Assembly (NCBI RefSeq): GCF_019802055.1 | Contig: NZ_JAHVHW010000004.1 | Coordinates: forward strand, 62,001 to 126,000 | Direction: 5' to 3' | From: Ferrimonas balearica | GTDB taxonomy: Bacteria; Pseudomonadota; Gammaproteobacteria; Enterobacterales; Shewanellaceae | DNA length: 64,000 nt | Part shown: positions 47,228 to 55,064 of the stretch, piece after piece | Layout of the letters: each line of letters starts with the position of its first letter | Numbering within the stretch: position 1 is the stretch's first letter | The notes under the pieces: model-generated | Databases searched by the model: none | What the model was told of the DNA's origin: nothing | What the model saw: only the letters and a program-made list of their open reading frames with translations | Made by a program: the position numbers and the translations under genes

Positions 47228-47674
47228 TCAGTAATAGCTGACGGAGCGCACCCGCTGACGGGGCTGTTGCTGGTACAGCTCCCACACCACCTTGTAGTCC
47301 AGCTCCAGCTCGGTGACATAACTGTCCCCCACCGGATAACTGCGCACCACACGGGCACCGCGGATCACCCCATCCACTTGCGCCCGGAACTCATCCCGGC
47401 GCAGCACCATCTCATCCATCTCACTGACGCCCTGAATGCGCTGGCCGTACACCTGCTCCGCCAGCTCGCGGTAAGCGTCCAGTTTGGCGGCCCGCATCGC
47501 CCGGCGCATCTTCTCCTGCTCGTTGTCACCCAACTGGGCAGAGAGCGGCGCAATGCCGGTGGCGGTCAATACCGGAAAGGATTCCGGCGCCACGGTTTCA
47601 TACTCGACGTAGCGGTCGTAACCGGCGCATCCGGACAGCGCCGTCAGCAGCAGCGCACACGGCAAGATTCTCAT
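47228..47674 (-). CDS. flgP: Flagellar assembly lipoprotein FlgP
   Basis: 148 residues. Lipobox LSGC (Cys16). AMRAAKLDAYRELAEQVYGQ and a C-terminal DYKVVWELY are typical of the LPP20/FlgP family. Outer-membrane lipoprotein that supports the sheathed or polar flagellum in vibrios. ATGA overlap with flgO. Confidence 0.9.
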   Translation of the reverse strand: MRILPCALLLTALSGCAGYDRYVEYETVAPESFPVLTATGIAPLSAQLGDNEQEKMRRAMRAAKLDAYRELAEQVYGQRIQGVSEMDEMVLRRDEFRAQVDGVIRGARVVRSYPVGDSYVTELELDYKVVWELYQQQPRQRVRSVSYY

Positions 47675-48309
47675 CGCTCCTCCAGCTCCACCACGCTACC
47701 CCGGCCGGGGGCTTCATGACGGTACAAGCCGCCCTGCTCCAGGCTCACCTGGCGGGACGGACCAAAATATTGCGGCAACTGCGCCCAGGGCACCGTCGTT
47801 TGCGACGTCGACAAAATGCGGCGGTTGGCTACCGAGATGATGCGGCTGTTGACCAACACCGATTCCCGGTTGGTGGCGATGGTGGCCACCACCACCTGCT
47901 CCACCGGCAACTGACCCGCCAGCTTCTCAAAATCCCGACTCAGCAGCAGGTTGCCCTGCTCCGTCACCCGCACCGTATCGCTGCCGTTCAGATCCACCAG
48001 ATTCAGCCCCTGCTGATGCAGTGCCGAGGTCAGCGCCTCACCCAGTTGGCGGGCAAACTGACTGCTCTGGTCAAACTCCTCCAGCATCACCGGGGTGGTG
48101 ACCGCCGTCAGCTGCGTGGTATCCAGGTTGTCATGATGACGCACCAGATCCCGCGCGATGGCATCCGCCAGCAGGTTCAGCGCCCCTTGCGGCGGCAACA
48201 CCTTGCCGTCTTCGCTGGCGACGTACCCATCCGGGGCCTCTGGTGGTGTGGCACACCCCACCAGACCCAACAGCAGCGCAGCGGGCAAAACTCGCGCCAT
48301 CACTCGCAT
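47671..48309 (-). CDS. flgO: Flagellar outer-membrane lipoprotein FlgO
   Basis: 212 residues from ATG 48309 (AGGAGA upstream); an in-frame start at 48333 is less likely. Lipobox LVGC. The FlgO domain follows: RQLGEALTSALHQQGLNLVD and LLLSRDFEKLAGQLPVEQVV. It associates with FlgP and FlgT around the basal body. Confidence 0.92.
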   Translation of the reverse strand: MRVMARVLPAALLLGLVGCATPPEAPDGYVASEDGKVLPPQGALNLLADAIARDLVRHHDNLDTTQLTAVTTPVMLEEFDQSSQFARQLGEALTSALHQQGLNLVDLNGSDTVRVTEQGNLLLSRDFEKLAGQLPVEQVVVATIATNRESVLVNSRIISVANRRILSTSQTTVPWAQLPQYFGPSRQVSLEQGGLYRHEAPGRGSVVELEER

Positions 48310-48339
48310 TGAACCATCTCCTGTCACTCGCATACCTTG

Positions 48340-48366
48340 GTATCGACCCGGCCCCCGTAAGCTTTA
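48340..48366 (-). promoter_or_regulatory. Candidate sigma-28 promoter of flgOP
   Basis: Minus strand TAAAGCTT, N11, GTCGATAC: seven of eight and six of eight matches to consensus with exact spacing. Predicted start about 24 bases before flgO. Confidence 0.55.
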
Positions 48367-48381
48367 GGCACAAGCTTTGCT
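48366..48381 (+). promoter_or_regulatory. Sigma-54 promoter of flgT
   Basis: AGGCACAAGCTTTGCT preceded by T: GGCAC and TTGCT with exact GG-to-GC spacing, two mismatches to TTGGCACGNNNNTTGCW. It touches the divergent flgO promoter and is 41 bases before flgT. Confidence 0.7.
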
Positions 48382-48422
48382 TATAATCGGGCCAACCTCA
48401 ACGCCCAGGTCACAATTGCCAC

Positions 48423-49553
48423 ATGAACCGGTTTTGTCTCGCTTTTCTCTCACTGTTGCTTCTCAGTCCCGCCGCTCTGGCCGGCTACCTGGAGCTCAGT
48501 GGTCAGGCCCAGATCATCAACGATGACATCGAAGATGCCCGCCAGCGGGCGATCGACCGGGCCCTTAGTCAGGCGGTGATGAACTCCGGCGCCCAGCTGG
48601 ATTACCAGCAGCGCAGCCGCAACGGTGTCTTGGTGGACGAACAGCTGCGAATGGAGAGTCAGGCGACCATCGCCTCCATGGAGATCCTCTCCGAGCGACG
48701 CAGCGGCAATCAGTACCACGTCGCCCTGCGGGTCAATATGGTGAACGACGCCTTGGGCGAGTGCCGTGGCCCGGCAGGCCGGGTGGCGATCAGCATCCCC
48801 CGGGCACAGGTGCGCTATCGGGAGCAACTGGTGCCCGGTGGTCTGTATGAACTGGACGGCGCTTTCAGTCGCTTTATCAGCAACACCCTGAACGGCGAGG
48901 GGCGCTACGCCTTCGGCAACGCCCGGGAAGATCTGCGCATCGACCTGAACAGCCATGACCGCCAGTGGGTGCGCTCTCTGGGCGAGCAGGACAACAGCCA
49001 GTATGTGCTGGCGCTGACCTTTGATGACCTGAGCGTGGTGCGACCCGACCGGGTGCTGGGATACTGGGAGCGCGACGCCACCCGCAATCTGGCGCTGGAA
49101 GCGGTGCTGTATGACGCCTTCACCAGTGAACGGGTATGGAGCGAGCGTTACCGCAGTCAGGGAGGCTGGCCCTACGAGCGCCAGGAGATGGCAGACACCG
49201 CCACCGAGCGATTCTGGGACAGCGACTTTGGACAGGAGCTGCGTCGGATTGGCAATGAGGTGGTGCAGGACCTGAACCACACCCTCGCCTGCCAACCGCT
49301 GAAAGGGCGCATCCTCGAACTGAACGGCAACCGCGCCATCGTCAGCCTGGGACTGCGTCACGGCTTACGACCCGGAGACAAACTACAGATTGTCCAGCAG
49401 CAGGACGCCTGGGCACAACCCAGCCAATTGGTGCTGACTCTGGAGCAGGTTGAACCGGAGCGGGCCCGCGCCCGTCTTGACGGCCCCACCGCCCTGATGG
49501 GCGTACAAGTGGGCGACTGGGTGCAGCGCGCCCCACGTCAGTCGAAACTTTAG
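48423..49553 (+). CDS. flgT: Flagellar H-ring protein FlgT
   Basis: 376 residues. Signal peptide ends AALA (residue ~20). The domain order matches FlgT of Vibrio: an N-terminal domain with LSGQAQIINDDIEDARQRAI, a middle domain, and a C-terminal part with LKGRILELNGNRAIVSLG and GLRPGDKL. It forms the outer H ring needed for polar flagella. Confidence 0.92.
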   Translation: MNRFCLAFLSLLLLSPAALAGYLELSGQAQIINDDIEDARQRAIDRALSQAVMNSGAQLDYQQRSRNGVLVDEQLRMESQATIASMEILSERRSGNQYHVALRVNMVNDALGECRGPAGRVAISIPRAQVRYREQLVPGGLYELDGAFSRFISNTLNGEGRYAFGNAREDLRIDLNSHDRQWVRSLGEQDNSQYVLALTFDDLSVVRPDRVLGYWERDATRNLALEAVLYDAFTSERVWSERYRSQGGWPYERQEMADTATERFWDSDFGQELRRIGNEVVQDLNHTLACQPLKGRILELNGNRAIVSLGLRHGLRPGDKLQIVQQQDAWAQPSQLVLTLEQVEPERARARLDGPTALMGVQVGDWVQRAPRQSKL

Positions 49554-49616
49554 GCAATTGATTTGCGGGCCTTTTCAATCCACAGCCCTACTGGCTAGAA
49601 TGGGCCTGCCTACCTC

Positions 49617-49692
49617 CTCCCCATAGCTCAACAGGATAGAGCAGCCGCCTCCTAAGCGGCCGATAGAGGTTCGAGTCCTCTTGGGGAGGCCA
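49617..49692 (+). tRNA. tRNA-Arg (anticodon CCU)
   Basis: 76 bases including encoded CCA. Acceptor CTCCCCA pairs with TGGGGAG; D stem GCTC/GAGC; anticodon stem GCCGC/GCGGC with loop CTCCTAA; T loop TTCGAGT. It decodes AGG. The sequence right after it is AT-richer than upstream, and tRNA-Arg(CCU) is a common integration site. Confidence 0.95.
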
Positions 49693-49906
49693 AAATCCCT
49701 CTTTTTACAATATCTTTCAGACACTTAAAATTTAACAAATTTTTTGTGCCGCGCATGTGCCGACCAAAAACCAAAGTTTTTTTGTGCTCTTTCCGGCCCA
49801 AATCCTCGGCCAAACCTCCCTTTTCGACACTTTGCGATTTCTCACGATCCACTGCAAAATGAATCCATGCACCTAGGGATATTTGCATTAAAAAGGACTT
49901 GAGCAA
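49693..49906. other. AT-rich intergenic region after tRNA-Arg
   Basis: 214 bases with several T-runs and no credible gene. It should contain the promoter of the next ORF. Confidence 0.6.
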
Positions 49907-50701
49907 ATGTCGAAGAGCACACCATCACGCGATGAACTGATCCAAGCTCTAGAATGCTTCCGTAGCTTAGGGCTTAGCAATACAGACGAGCTCATAGATC
50001 ACTTCTCACAGGCGTTCGGCTTTGAGGATTTCACCGCGTTGGATGAGGCAGAACCAGAAGATGACTCAGACCGAGCGTCACTGATCGAAGAAGCTGCAAA
50101 GCAGGATGGGATCATCGAGCGTGTCGAGGAACTAGAGCTTGCCGTCGCCAAATGCCTTGCTAACCTCCCAGCCGATGTCGCAAACACTGGCGAGCCAATA
50201 AGCTCAGAGCAAACAGAAAAGGCTGAGCAACTGCTGTCCCATATCCCGATTGAGTATCAATCAAAGTTGAAAGCCATAGGCGCACTCGAACAACTAGGGG
50301 ACAGCTAATCAGCGCAGCACCTGCTTGAGCAGCTTTTTGCTAACCTCCTGGTACACCGAAACGGCGAGCTCCAGCAGATATCTAGAGAGATTTTTGCTGA
50401 AAACGCCAAATCCCAAACTAAGACTCAACAAGGTAAAACTGGAGGGAAAGCCAAAGCTAAACGAGATGATCCGTTAAAGTCGTTAGCAATCGAGCTCTAT
50501 CATGCCAGACGCTACGATAGCCCAAGGGATGCAGCTAAACGCATTAGGGCAAAAGTCGTCGAAAAAGCTATTGAGATCGAGAGGCCGATTCCCAACCCGG
50601 ATGAGTTTTGGGAAACCATATATCGGTGGCTATTGGAATACACAAAAGGAAAGCTCGACGGGTTTCCCCTTAGAAAAATTAAGGAAGACGATGATTCTTA
50701 A
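49907..50701 (+). pseudogene. Unknown ORF interrupted by one in-frame TAA at 50306
   Basis: From ATG 49907 (GGACTTGAG upstream) the frame encodes 133 acidic residues to a TAA at 50306-50308. The same frame then stays open for 130 more codons to TAA 50699-50701 with no ATG, GTG or TTG start in the second part. The second half reads like protein (PRDAAKRIRAKVVEKAIEIE, PIPNPDEFWETIYRWLLEYT). Simplest reading: one ~264-codon gene with a nonsense mutation; readthrough or a sequencing error are alternatives. No family recognised. Its end overlaps the NERD gene by 11 bases, which suggests both once formed a coupled pair. Confidence 0.6.
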
Positions 50702-51710
50702 AGACAAGGATGTCAGCAACAGCTCTAATACCAGCATACAGGCTCAATTCGGCGCTCAACACGAAAAGGATGTCGCCTTCTTCCTTCGCAGAGCTTATGC
50801 AGAGAACCCTAACGTGTTCGTTATCAACGACTTCAGATTCGAGCACAGAGGCGATGTCAGCCAGATCGACCACCTGCTTATCTACAAACATGGCTTCATT
50901 CTGATTGAATCCAAGAGCATCCATGGCGAAGTCAGAGTCAACCAGAGTGGGGAGTGGTCTCGAAGCTACAAAGGCCACTGGAAGGGGATGCCGTCGCCAG
51001 TTCAGCAACTGGAGCTACAGCAACAAGCCCTACGCAAGTTGTTGAACGACCATGCAGGCGAGATATTGCCAAAGAAGCTGTTTGGACTCATGCAACAAAG
51101 CTTTGGCGCTCGACGTTATGAAAACATCTGCGCAGTTTCCAGCTCAGCGCTTTTGCACCGAGACACCATGCCAAATAGGATCAGCTCGATGGTGGTTAAG
51201 TGTGAGTTCCTGGCGGACAGCCTCAAGGGGATCACCGACATCGGTGCTGTCACTAGCTTCGTGAAGACCCTGCCGGACTTCAGCGAGGAAGAACTTAAAG
51301 CCATCTGCGACTTCCTAATGGCGCAGCACCAAACTATGACTTCGTCCGTTGTTACTGAGCCTACTCCACAAGCCCCCAACCCCCTTAAGCTACAAGCTCA
51401 GGCAGTTCCGCAAACACTCAATACCACCGAAGCACCCCCTCATTCACAGCCTATCGAAACCGAACCTAAAATCCGTGGCATCGCTTGCAAGAAGTGCGGC
51501 GAAACGCAGGCGCTAAGCGGGAATTGGGGGCGCTACGGGTATTACGTGAAGTGTTGCAACTGCGATACAAATACCGCGATGAAACAGCTCTGCCCGGCGT
51601 GCAGAAGTTCGAACACCAAAATCTCAAAACGTGGTGTGCGCTACACATCAACCTGCCATGACTGTCAGCACCAAGTGGTGGTATTTCAAGGGAAGGAACC
51701 CGTTGCTTAA
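50691..51710 (+). CDS. NERD-domain nuclease-like protein with C-terminal zinc ribbon
   Basis: 339 residues from ATG 50691 (AAGGAAG upstream). The NERD fold spans about 17-130: FGAQHEKDVAFFLRR, GDVSQIDHLLIYKHGFILIE, with restriction-endonuclease-like residues Asp60 and Glu73-x-Lys75. A low-complexity linker (about 230-260) leads to a zinc ribbon with CxxC pairs (CKKC, CCNC, CPAC, CHDC). It probably cuts or binds nucleic acid. Such genes occur in variable and defence-type regions. It overlaps the interrupted gene upstream. Confidence 0.8.
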   Translation: MILKDKDVSNSSNTSIQAQFGAQHEKDVAFFLRRAYAENPNVFVINDFRFEHRGDVSQIDHLLIYKHGFILIESKSIHGEVRVNQSGEWSRSYKGHWKGMPSPVQQLELQQQALRKLLNDHAGEILPKKLFGLMQQSFGARRYENICAVSSSALLHRDTMPNRISSMVVKCEFLADSLKGITDIGAVTSFVKTLPDFSEEELKAICDFLMAQHQTMTSSVVTEPTPQAPNPLKLQAQAVPQTLNTTEAPPHSQPIETEPKIRGIACKKCGETQALSGNWGRYGYYVKCCNCDTNTAMKQLCPACRSSNTKISKRGVRYTSTCHDCQHQVVVFQGKEPVA

Positions 51711-52001
51711 TACCCCCTATCAAAGCCAGATACTTTCGCAATAGATAGCTGCACTTATTCGGACTATGTTGCGACTAAATGGCTCCAGTGTGGCTCAATC
51801 GATAGCTTAGTCCCACTTTGGTGCCACATTCCACTGCTCATATAAAGCTTTTGGACTCTTTGTTGGCGTGCCATTGATTGACTTTGATTCGATTGATAGC
51901 GTGGACTCTGATTTATCAATAAAGATCACATGCTGCTCCATTTTAATGCAGCACTAATGCCAATTTAGCAGACATGCCTGCTATTGAACTCGGAGTTATT
52001 C
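51711..52001. other. Intergenic region after the NERD gene
   Basis: 291 AT-rich bases with no supported gene; promoter of the zinc-ribbon protein expected near the right end. Confidence 0.6.
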
Positions 52002-52409
52002 ATGCAGATTGAATGCCCCTCTTGCTCTGCAGACACTCAAGTAGAGTACGCTGAAAATATACGATGTAGTGCGTGTGGCTCATCTTTTGCCGGACATTCA
52101 TACAAGAAGTTCAACAAGCCTATAATATCTACATCAGCTGCGCTGCTGCTCGGTGCTGTTGGAGCATACAAGGCTGATAAAATGTTCCTTGAGGAACAGA
52201 GGTATCCTCTTGAGGTTGAATATGAGCTGATTGATAGTTGTGTGAATTCCTCGAACAGAGCAATGAGCTACAGCCGATATACAGACAAGACCCAGATCTG
52301 CATCTGTGCACTAAACCAAACAATGGAAAACATTAGCTACAAGCAGCTAAAGAAAAGTGAGTCAGAGTTTCTGACTCACTTTCGAAACAGTGTCAAAAAC
52401 TGCAGTTAA
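52002..52409 (+). CDS. Zinc-ribbon plus membrane-helix protein, unknown
   Basis: 135 residues from ATG 52002 (CGGAG upstream; a TTG at 51984 is possible). An N-terminal C4 zinc ribbon (Cys5, Cys8, Cys22, Cys25) precedes a hydrophobic segment (about 38-55), then a ~75-residue domain with three cysteines. No family recognised. Codon use is AT-rich, like the rest of the accessory segment. It is convergent, with no gap, to the next gene. Confidence 0.7.
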   Translation: MQIECPSCSADTQVEYAENIRCSACGSSFAGHSYKKFNKPIISTSAALLLGAVGAYKADKMFLEEQRYPLEVEYELIDSCVNSSNRAMSYSRYTDKTQICICALNQTMENISYKQLKKSESEFLTHFRNSVKNCS

Positions 52410-52619
52410 TCAATTACTTTTGGACGGATTGTTACCTCGACCTGGGCCAGATGGATTGCCAGTTTTGCTTGGGCCATTGGGCGGAGGTGTTGAACCCGAC
52501 TTGCTTGCAGCAGATTGTGCGCGTGCTGCGAATGAACCTTTCGGGACGACACCACCGTGTGCTTTTGCTGTAGCTGACTGAATCCGAGCAGCAGCGGCTT
52601 TTGACATTGATGTTGACAT
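52410..52619 (-). CDS. Small SMP-like protein, 69 residues
   Basis: AAGGAAAT precedes the ATG at 52619. MSKAAAARIQSATAKAHGG and FAARAQSAAS resemble the seed-maturation-protein-like motif seen in small bacterial proteins of accessory regions, followed by a Pro/Gly/Asn/Ser tail. Probably disordered; function unknown. Divergent from the HTH protein across a 72-base gap. Confidence 0.6.
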   Translation of the reverse strand: MSTSMSKAAAARIQSATAKAHGGVVPKGSFAARAQSAASKSGSTPPPNGPSKTGNPSGPGRGNNPSKSN

Positions 52620-52646
52620 AATAATTTCCTTATTTTGTTAATGAAC

Positions 52647-52660
52647 GTCCCCGCTGGGAC
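52647..52660. promoter_or_regulatory. Palindrome between divergent SMP-like and HTH genes
   Basis: GTCCC-CGCT-GGGAC, 32 bases before the HTH gene. A plausible operator for the HTH protein; not proven. Confidence 0.35.
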
Positions 52661-52691
52661 ATCTATAAGACTACGGATAGGAAAAAGACAA

Positions 52692-53063
52692 ATGGGGACA
52701 AAACAGGAATCTCTTAGGCTTTCATTGCAGATAAAGGACCTGATAGCTCGGCTAGGATGGACCCAGAATCAGTTAGCTAGATACCTGTACACGGAATTGA
52801 ATGACTTGGATGATGAAGACGACATCATCAAGTTCCAAGAGAAGCTAAAGAAAGAGCTTCAGCGGCCAACTACAAAGCCAGAGCGGCTGATAGAATACCT
52901 CAGCATAATTGTTAGAAGCTCGGAAGCACAGAAGCTAGATGTAGTGTTCAACAGGTACATACGACAAGATTCAATCGCTTCGGGCCTAAGTGAGGCCATG
53001 GCCGATATATCCTCAGGAATCGATAACACCTTAGAGTCAAAAGACACAATGGCCGAATCTTGA
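52692..53063 (+). CDS. Probable helix-turn-helix protein
   Basis: 123 residues from ATG 52692 (AGGAAAA upstream). Residues 10-35 (LQIKDLIARLGWTQNQLARY) look like a Cro/CI-type HTH; the remainder is helical and charged. It may regulate its divergent neighbour. Family not established. Confidence 0.6.
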   Translation: MGTKQESLRLSLQIKDLIARLGWTQNQLARYLYTELNDLDDEDDIIKFQEKLKKELQRPTTKPERLIEYLSIIVRSSEAQKLDVVFNRYIRQDSIASGLSEAMADISSGIDNTLESKDTMAES

Positions 53064-53142
53064 ACACACCAACGAGCTGGACTAGGTGTTCGAGACCGAG
53101 CTTGGCTTTACGCTCACGCCAAGACAGTTCGCGATATGCGCC

Positions 53143-53180
53143 TACCCGGTGAACGCATGCCTTTACCGGCAAACGCATGC
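53143..53180. repeat. Two direct repeats, 20-bp period, before the AlpA-like gene
   Basis: CCGGTGAACGCATGC (53146-53160) and CCGGCAAACGCATGC (53166-53180), 13 of 15 equal, recurring at 20 bases. A third weak copy (AAACGCAGA) follows. Iterated sites of this spacing are typical of regulator or excisionase binding. Confidence 0.45.
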
Positions 53181-53262
53181 GGCTACTAGATAAACGCAGA
53201 TACACCATCGCATCGCTCAATTAATGTCGATCCCGAATTCACTACCAATCGGGATGATTGCG

Positions 53263-53451
53263 ATGACTACCCCACTGTTAAGCCCCACCAAAGTCACCGA
53301 GTTACTCGGCGTGATCATTGGCACCCTGGTCGTCTGGCGCTGTACAGGCCGATATCCGCTGCCCTTCGTAAAAGTCGGTCGTCGGGTAATGTACCGCCTG
53401 AACGACGTCGAAGCCTTCATTGAAGGCCGCATCTTCGAACAAACGGCTTAA
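53263..53451 (+). CDS. AlpA/excisionase-like small HTH protein
   Basis: 62 residues from ATG 53263 (GGGATG upstream); in-frame ATGs at 53224 and 53254 are alternatives. The MerR-like winged-helix pattern is clear: LSPTKVTELLGV, then WRCTGRYPLPFVKVGRRVMY and LNDVEAFIEGR. Such proteins regulate integrases or phage-type genes. No integrase is visible in the window, so it may be a remnant. 49 bases before the ffs terminator, convergent with ffs. Confidence 0.8.
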   Translation: MTTPLLSPTKVTELLGVIIGTLVVWRCTGRYPLPFVKVGRRVMYRLNDVEAFIEGRIFEQTA

Positions 53452-53494
53452 GGGGGCGATTCAACTTATGGGTAAAACGACATCAGGCAGGAGG

Positions 53495-53523
53495 AAAAAG
53501 GATGCGGCACCCCAGCCGCATCC
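53495..53523 (-). terminator. ffs terminator
   Basis: Minus strand GGATGCGGC, loop, GCCGCATCC, then TTTTT. The 5' arm is shared with the end of the 4.5S RNA. Confidence 0.85.
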
Positions 53524-53611
53524 CGGCACATGCGTCCACCACCTTGGCTGCTCCCTTCCGGGCCTGACCAGGTCAACGATTTAGCATTGCGAGAGGACCG
53601 GAGGTCACACC
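53503..53611 (-). ncRNA. ffs: 4.5S signal recognition particle RNA
   Basis: On the minus strand the SRP domain IV is intact: GACCTGGTCAGGCCCGGAAG then GGAGCAGCC, followed by AAGGTGGTGGACGCATGTGCCGGGATG-type 3' side as in E. coli ffs. The 5' end is placed near GGTGTGACC (53611) by partial pairing with the 3' end; ends are approximate to about ten bases. Confidence 0.92.
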
Positions 53612-53903
53612 GATCGACATGTTGCCGTGGAGACCTGAATAGTCCGAATTGTCGCAGCGAGTGTACCACCGTGAAGAGCGACGGGGAAAGTCGCTAACTG
53701 GGTCTACGGTTGACGGCTTCCAGCCTCGACGATTACTGAAGACAGGCTCTATGCAAGCCTTTTGAGGTTGTGCACTTACGCCGCGGTCCGGTAGGTGCCC
53801 AGCCCTGTTTTGTCGCATTGCTACCATCCTTACTTATACTCAAATTTGTACCGGCTAACCCTGTGGCAGCATTCAGCCCCAACATTTCAAGTACGGACAT
53901 CAG
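53612..53903. other. Intergenic region between ffs and mipA-like gene
   Basis: 292 bases. It holds the ffs promoter on the minus strand (a possible TACACT -10 near 53663 with a weak -35) and the promoter of the barrel gene. No gene is supported. Confidence 0.5.
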
Positions 53904-54731
53904 ATGAAGACCATCACGGGTATATTGTTAGTCATGCTCATGCACAGCGCCCTCGTGGACTCTGCTAAAGCCCAAGACCGAAAAGCCGCCTTAGTCCCCC
54001 TGCCTTCTGTTGACGATTTCACCAGAGGAGAAAATGGCTGGGCCCTCGGGCTGGGCTTGGGTGTTGAATACGAGGCCGCGTACGAGGGATCGGATGAGTA
54101 CGACTTCGAAGTCGATCTCGCTGGTGCTGTTCAATGGCGAAGGGGTGACAATATCTTCTACTGGGCCGGTGAAACGCTCGGGTGGCGGGGTCTTCGTTCT
54201 GAAATTTGGCTGCTTGACGCCGCTGTGGGCTTCGATGAGGGTCGTGAAGAAAGTGATTCCGATGACGGTCACCTGGATGGCCTAGGTGATGGTGACGAAG
54301 GTGTTGAGTTCGTACTGCAAGCGCGTCGTGCATTTGATGTCGATTGGCGTTATTGGCTGGATGGTCGCGTTGTAGCCGGTGAAAATGGGACTCTGGGCCT
54401 CTTGGCTGTGGGGCGTCGATTCGGTGACCAGACTGACGGGACAGGCCATGAAATTGCAATCGCAGCGGTATTTCATGACAGCGATTATGCCAATAAGGAT
54501 TTTGGTATCAATGCAGAGCAGTCGGCGGCATCAGGTCTGGATGAGACCAATCTTGGTGGAGGGTTTCGCTCGATAGGTCTCAACTACCACTACCGCCAGT
54601 ATATTGCTGAAAAATGGCAAATATTTGGCGAGGTGGTTTACGAGCATTACAGCAGCGACATTCAGGACAGTCCAATCGCACGCAGCAATTATGAGGCCGA
54701 AGTCGGCATCGGGTTCATATACGTCTTCTAG
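53904..54731 (+). CDS. MipA/OmpV-family outer-membrane protein
   Basis: 275 residues. Signal peptide ends AKA (about residue 23). GWALGLGLGVEYEAAYEGSD and a C-terminal strand VGIGFIYVF are typical of MipA/OmpV barrels. Members interact with murein synthases or act as porins; role here unknown. An acidic loop (about 113-134) is unusual. Flanked by long intergenic regions. Confidence 0.85.
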   Translation: MKTITGILLVMLMHSALVDSAKAQDRKAALVPLPSVDDFTRGENGWALGLGLGVEYEAAYEGSDEYDFEVDLAGAVQWRRGDNIFYWAGETLGWRGLRSEIWLLDAAVGFDEGREESDSDDGHLDGLGDGDEGVEFVLQARRAFDVDWRYWLDGRVVAGENGTLGLLAVGRRFGDQTDGTGHEIAIAAVFHDSDYANKDFGINAEQSAASGLDETNLGGGFRSIGLNYHYRQYIAEKWQIFGEVVYEHYSSDIQDSPIARSNYEAEVGIGFIYVF

Positions 54732-55064
54732 GTCGGTCACATTGTAATTATGGGCGTTTTCTTGCCGCTAGGTTAAGCGAGTGCCCGACGCAAAATGGCT
54801 CAAAATTCTGTGTGAACATTTAGTAAACCGAGTTAAGAAAATACCCCCCCGTACCCCCTCCCTTCGGTCAGGAGCAACTTAACAAGACACCCACTTTTAA
54901 TCTGGGTTAATAATCCAGCCTTACTGCAAGCCCTATCAGCTTCTCCTAAGTCGTAGGTAGAGGCTCGTAGTTCAATAGGAAGCATCAAACGCCTTAGACC
55001 CACCGTCATCCTCGATTCACTAACCCAGGATAACGGCGGAGGTAGGTCTAGGTGTGAGCGCGGG
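54732..55064. other. Intergenic region with tRNA-like fragment
   Basis: 333 bases without a gene. It contains a C-run at 54846-54853 and, at 54943-54967, a fragment resembling the anticodon-to-T-loop part of the tRNA-Arg at 49617. Confidence 0.6.
54943..54967 (+). other. Degenerate tRNA-Arg-like fragment
   Basis: CTCCTAAG-N7-TAGAGG-C-TCG matches CTCCTAAG-N7-TAGAGG-T-TCG of the tRNA-Arg (49649-49673) at 17 of 18 aligned fixed bases with the same spacing. Flanks match poorly, so it is not a working tRNA; it could be a decayed attachment site. Confidence 0.35.

Noticed and set aside
49652-49906. 84-residue minus-strand ORF reading into tRNA-Arg
   Set aside because: Its C-terminus is the antisense of the tRNA; a common annotation artefact.
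49670-53460. Classical attachment-site duplication within the accessory segment
   Set aside because: I found no second copy of the tRNA 3' end (TCGAGTCCTCTTGGGGAGG) before ffs; only the weak fragment at 54943.
53573-53827. 84-residue minus-strand ORF
   Set aside because: Overlaps the ffs gene and its promoter; not protein-like.
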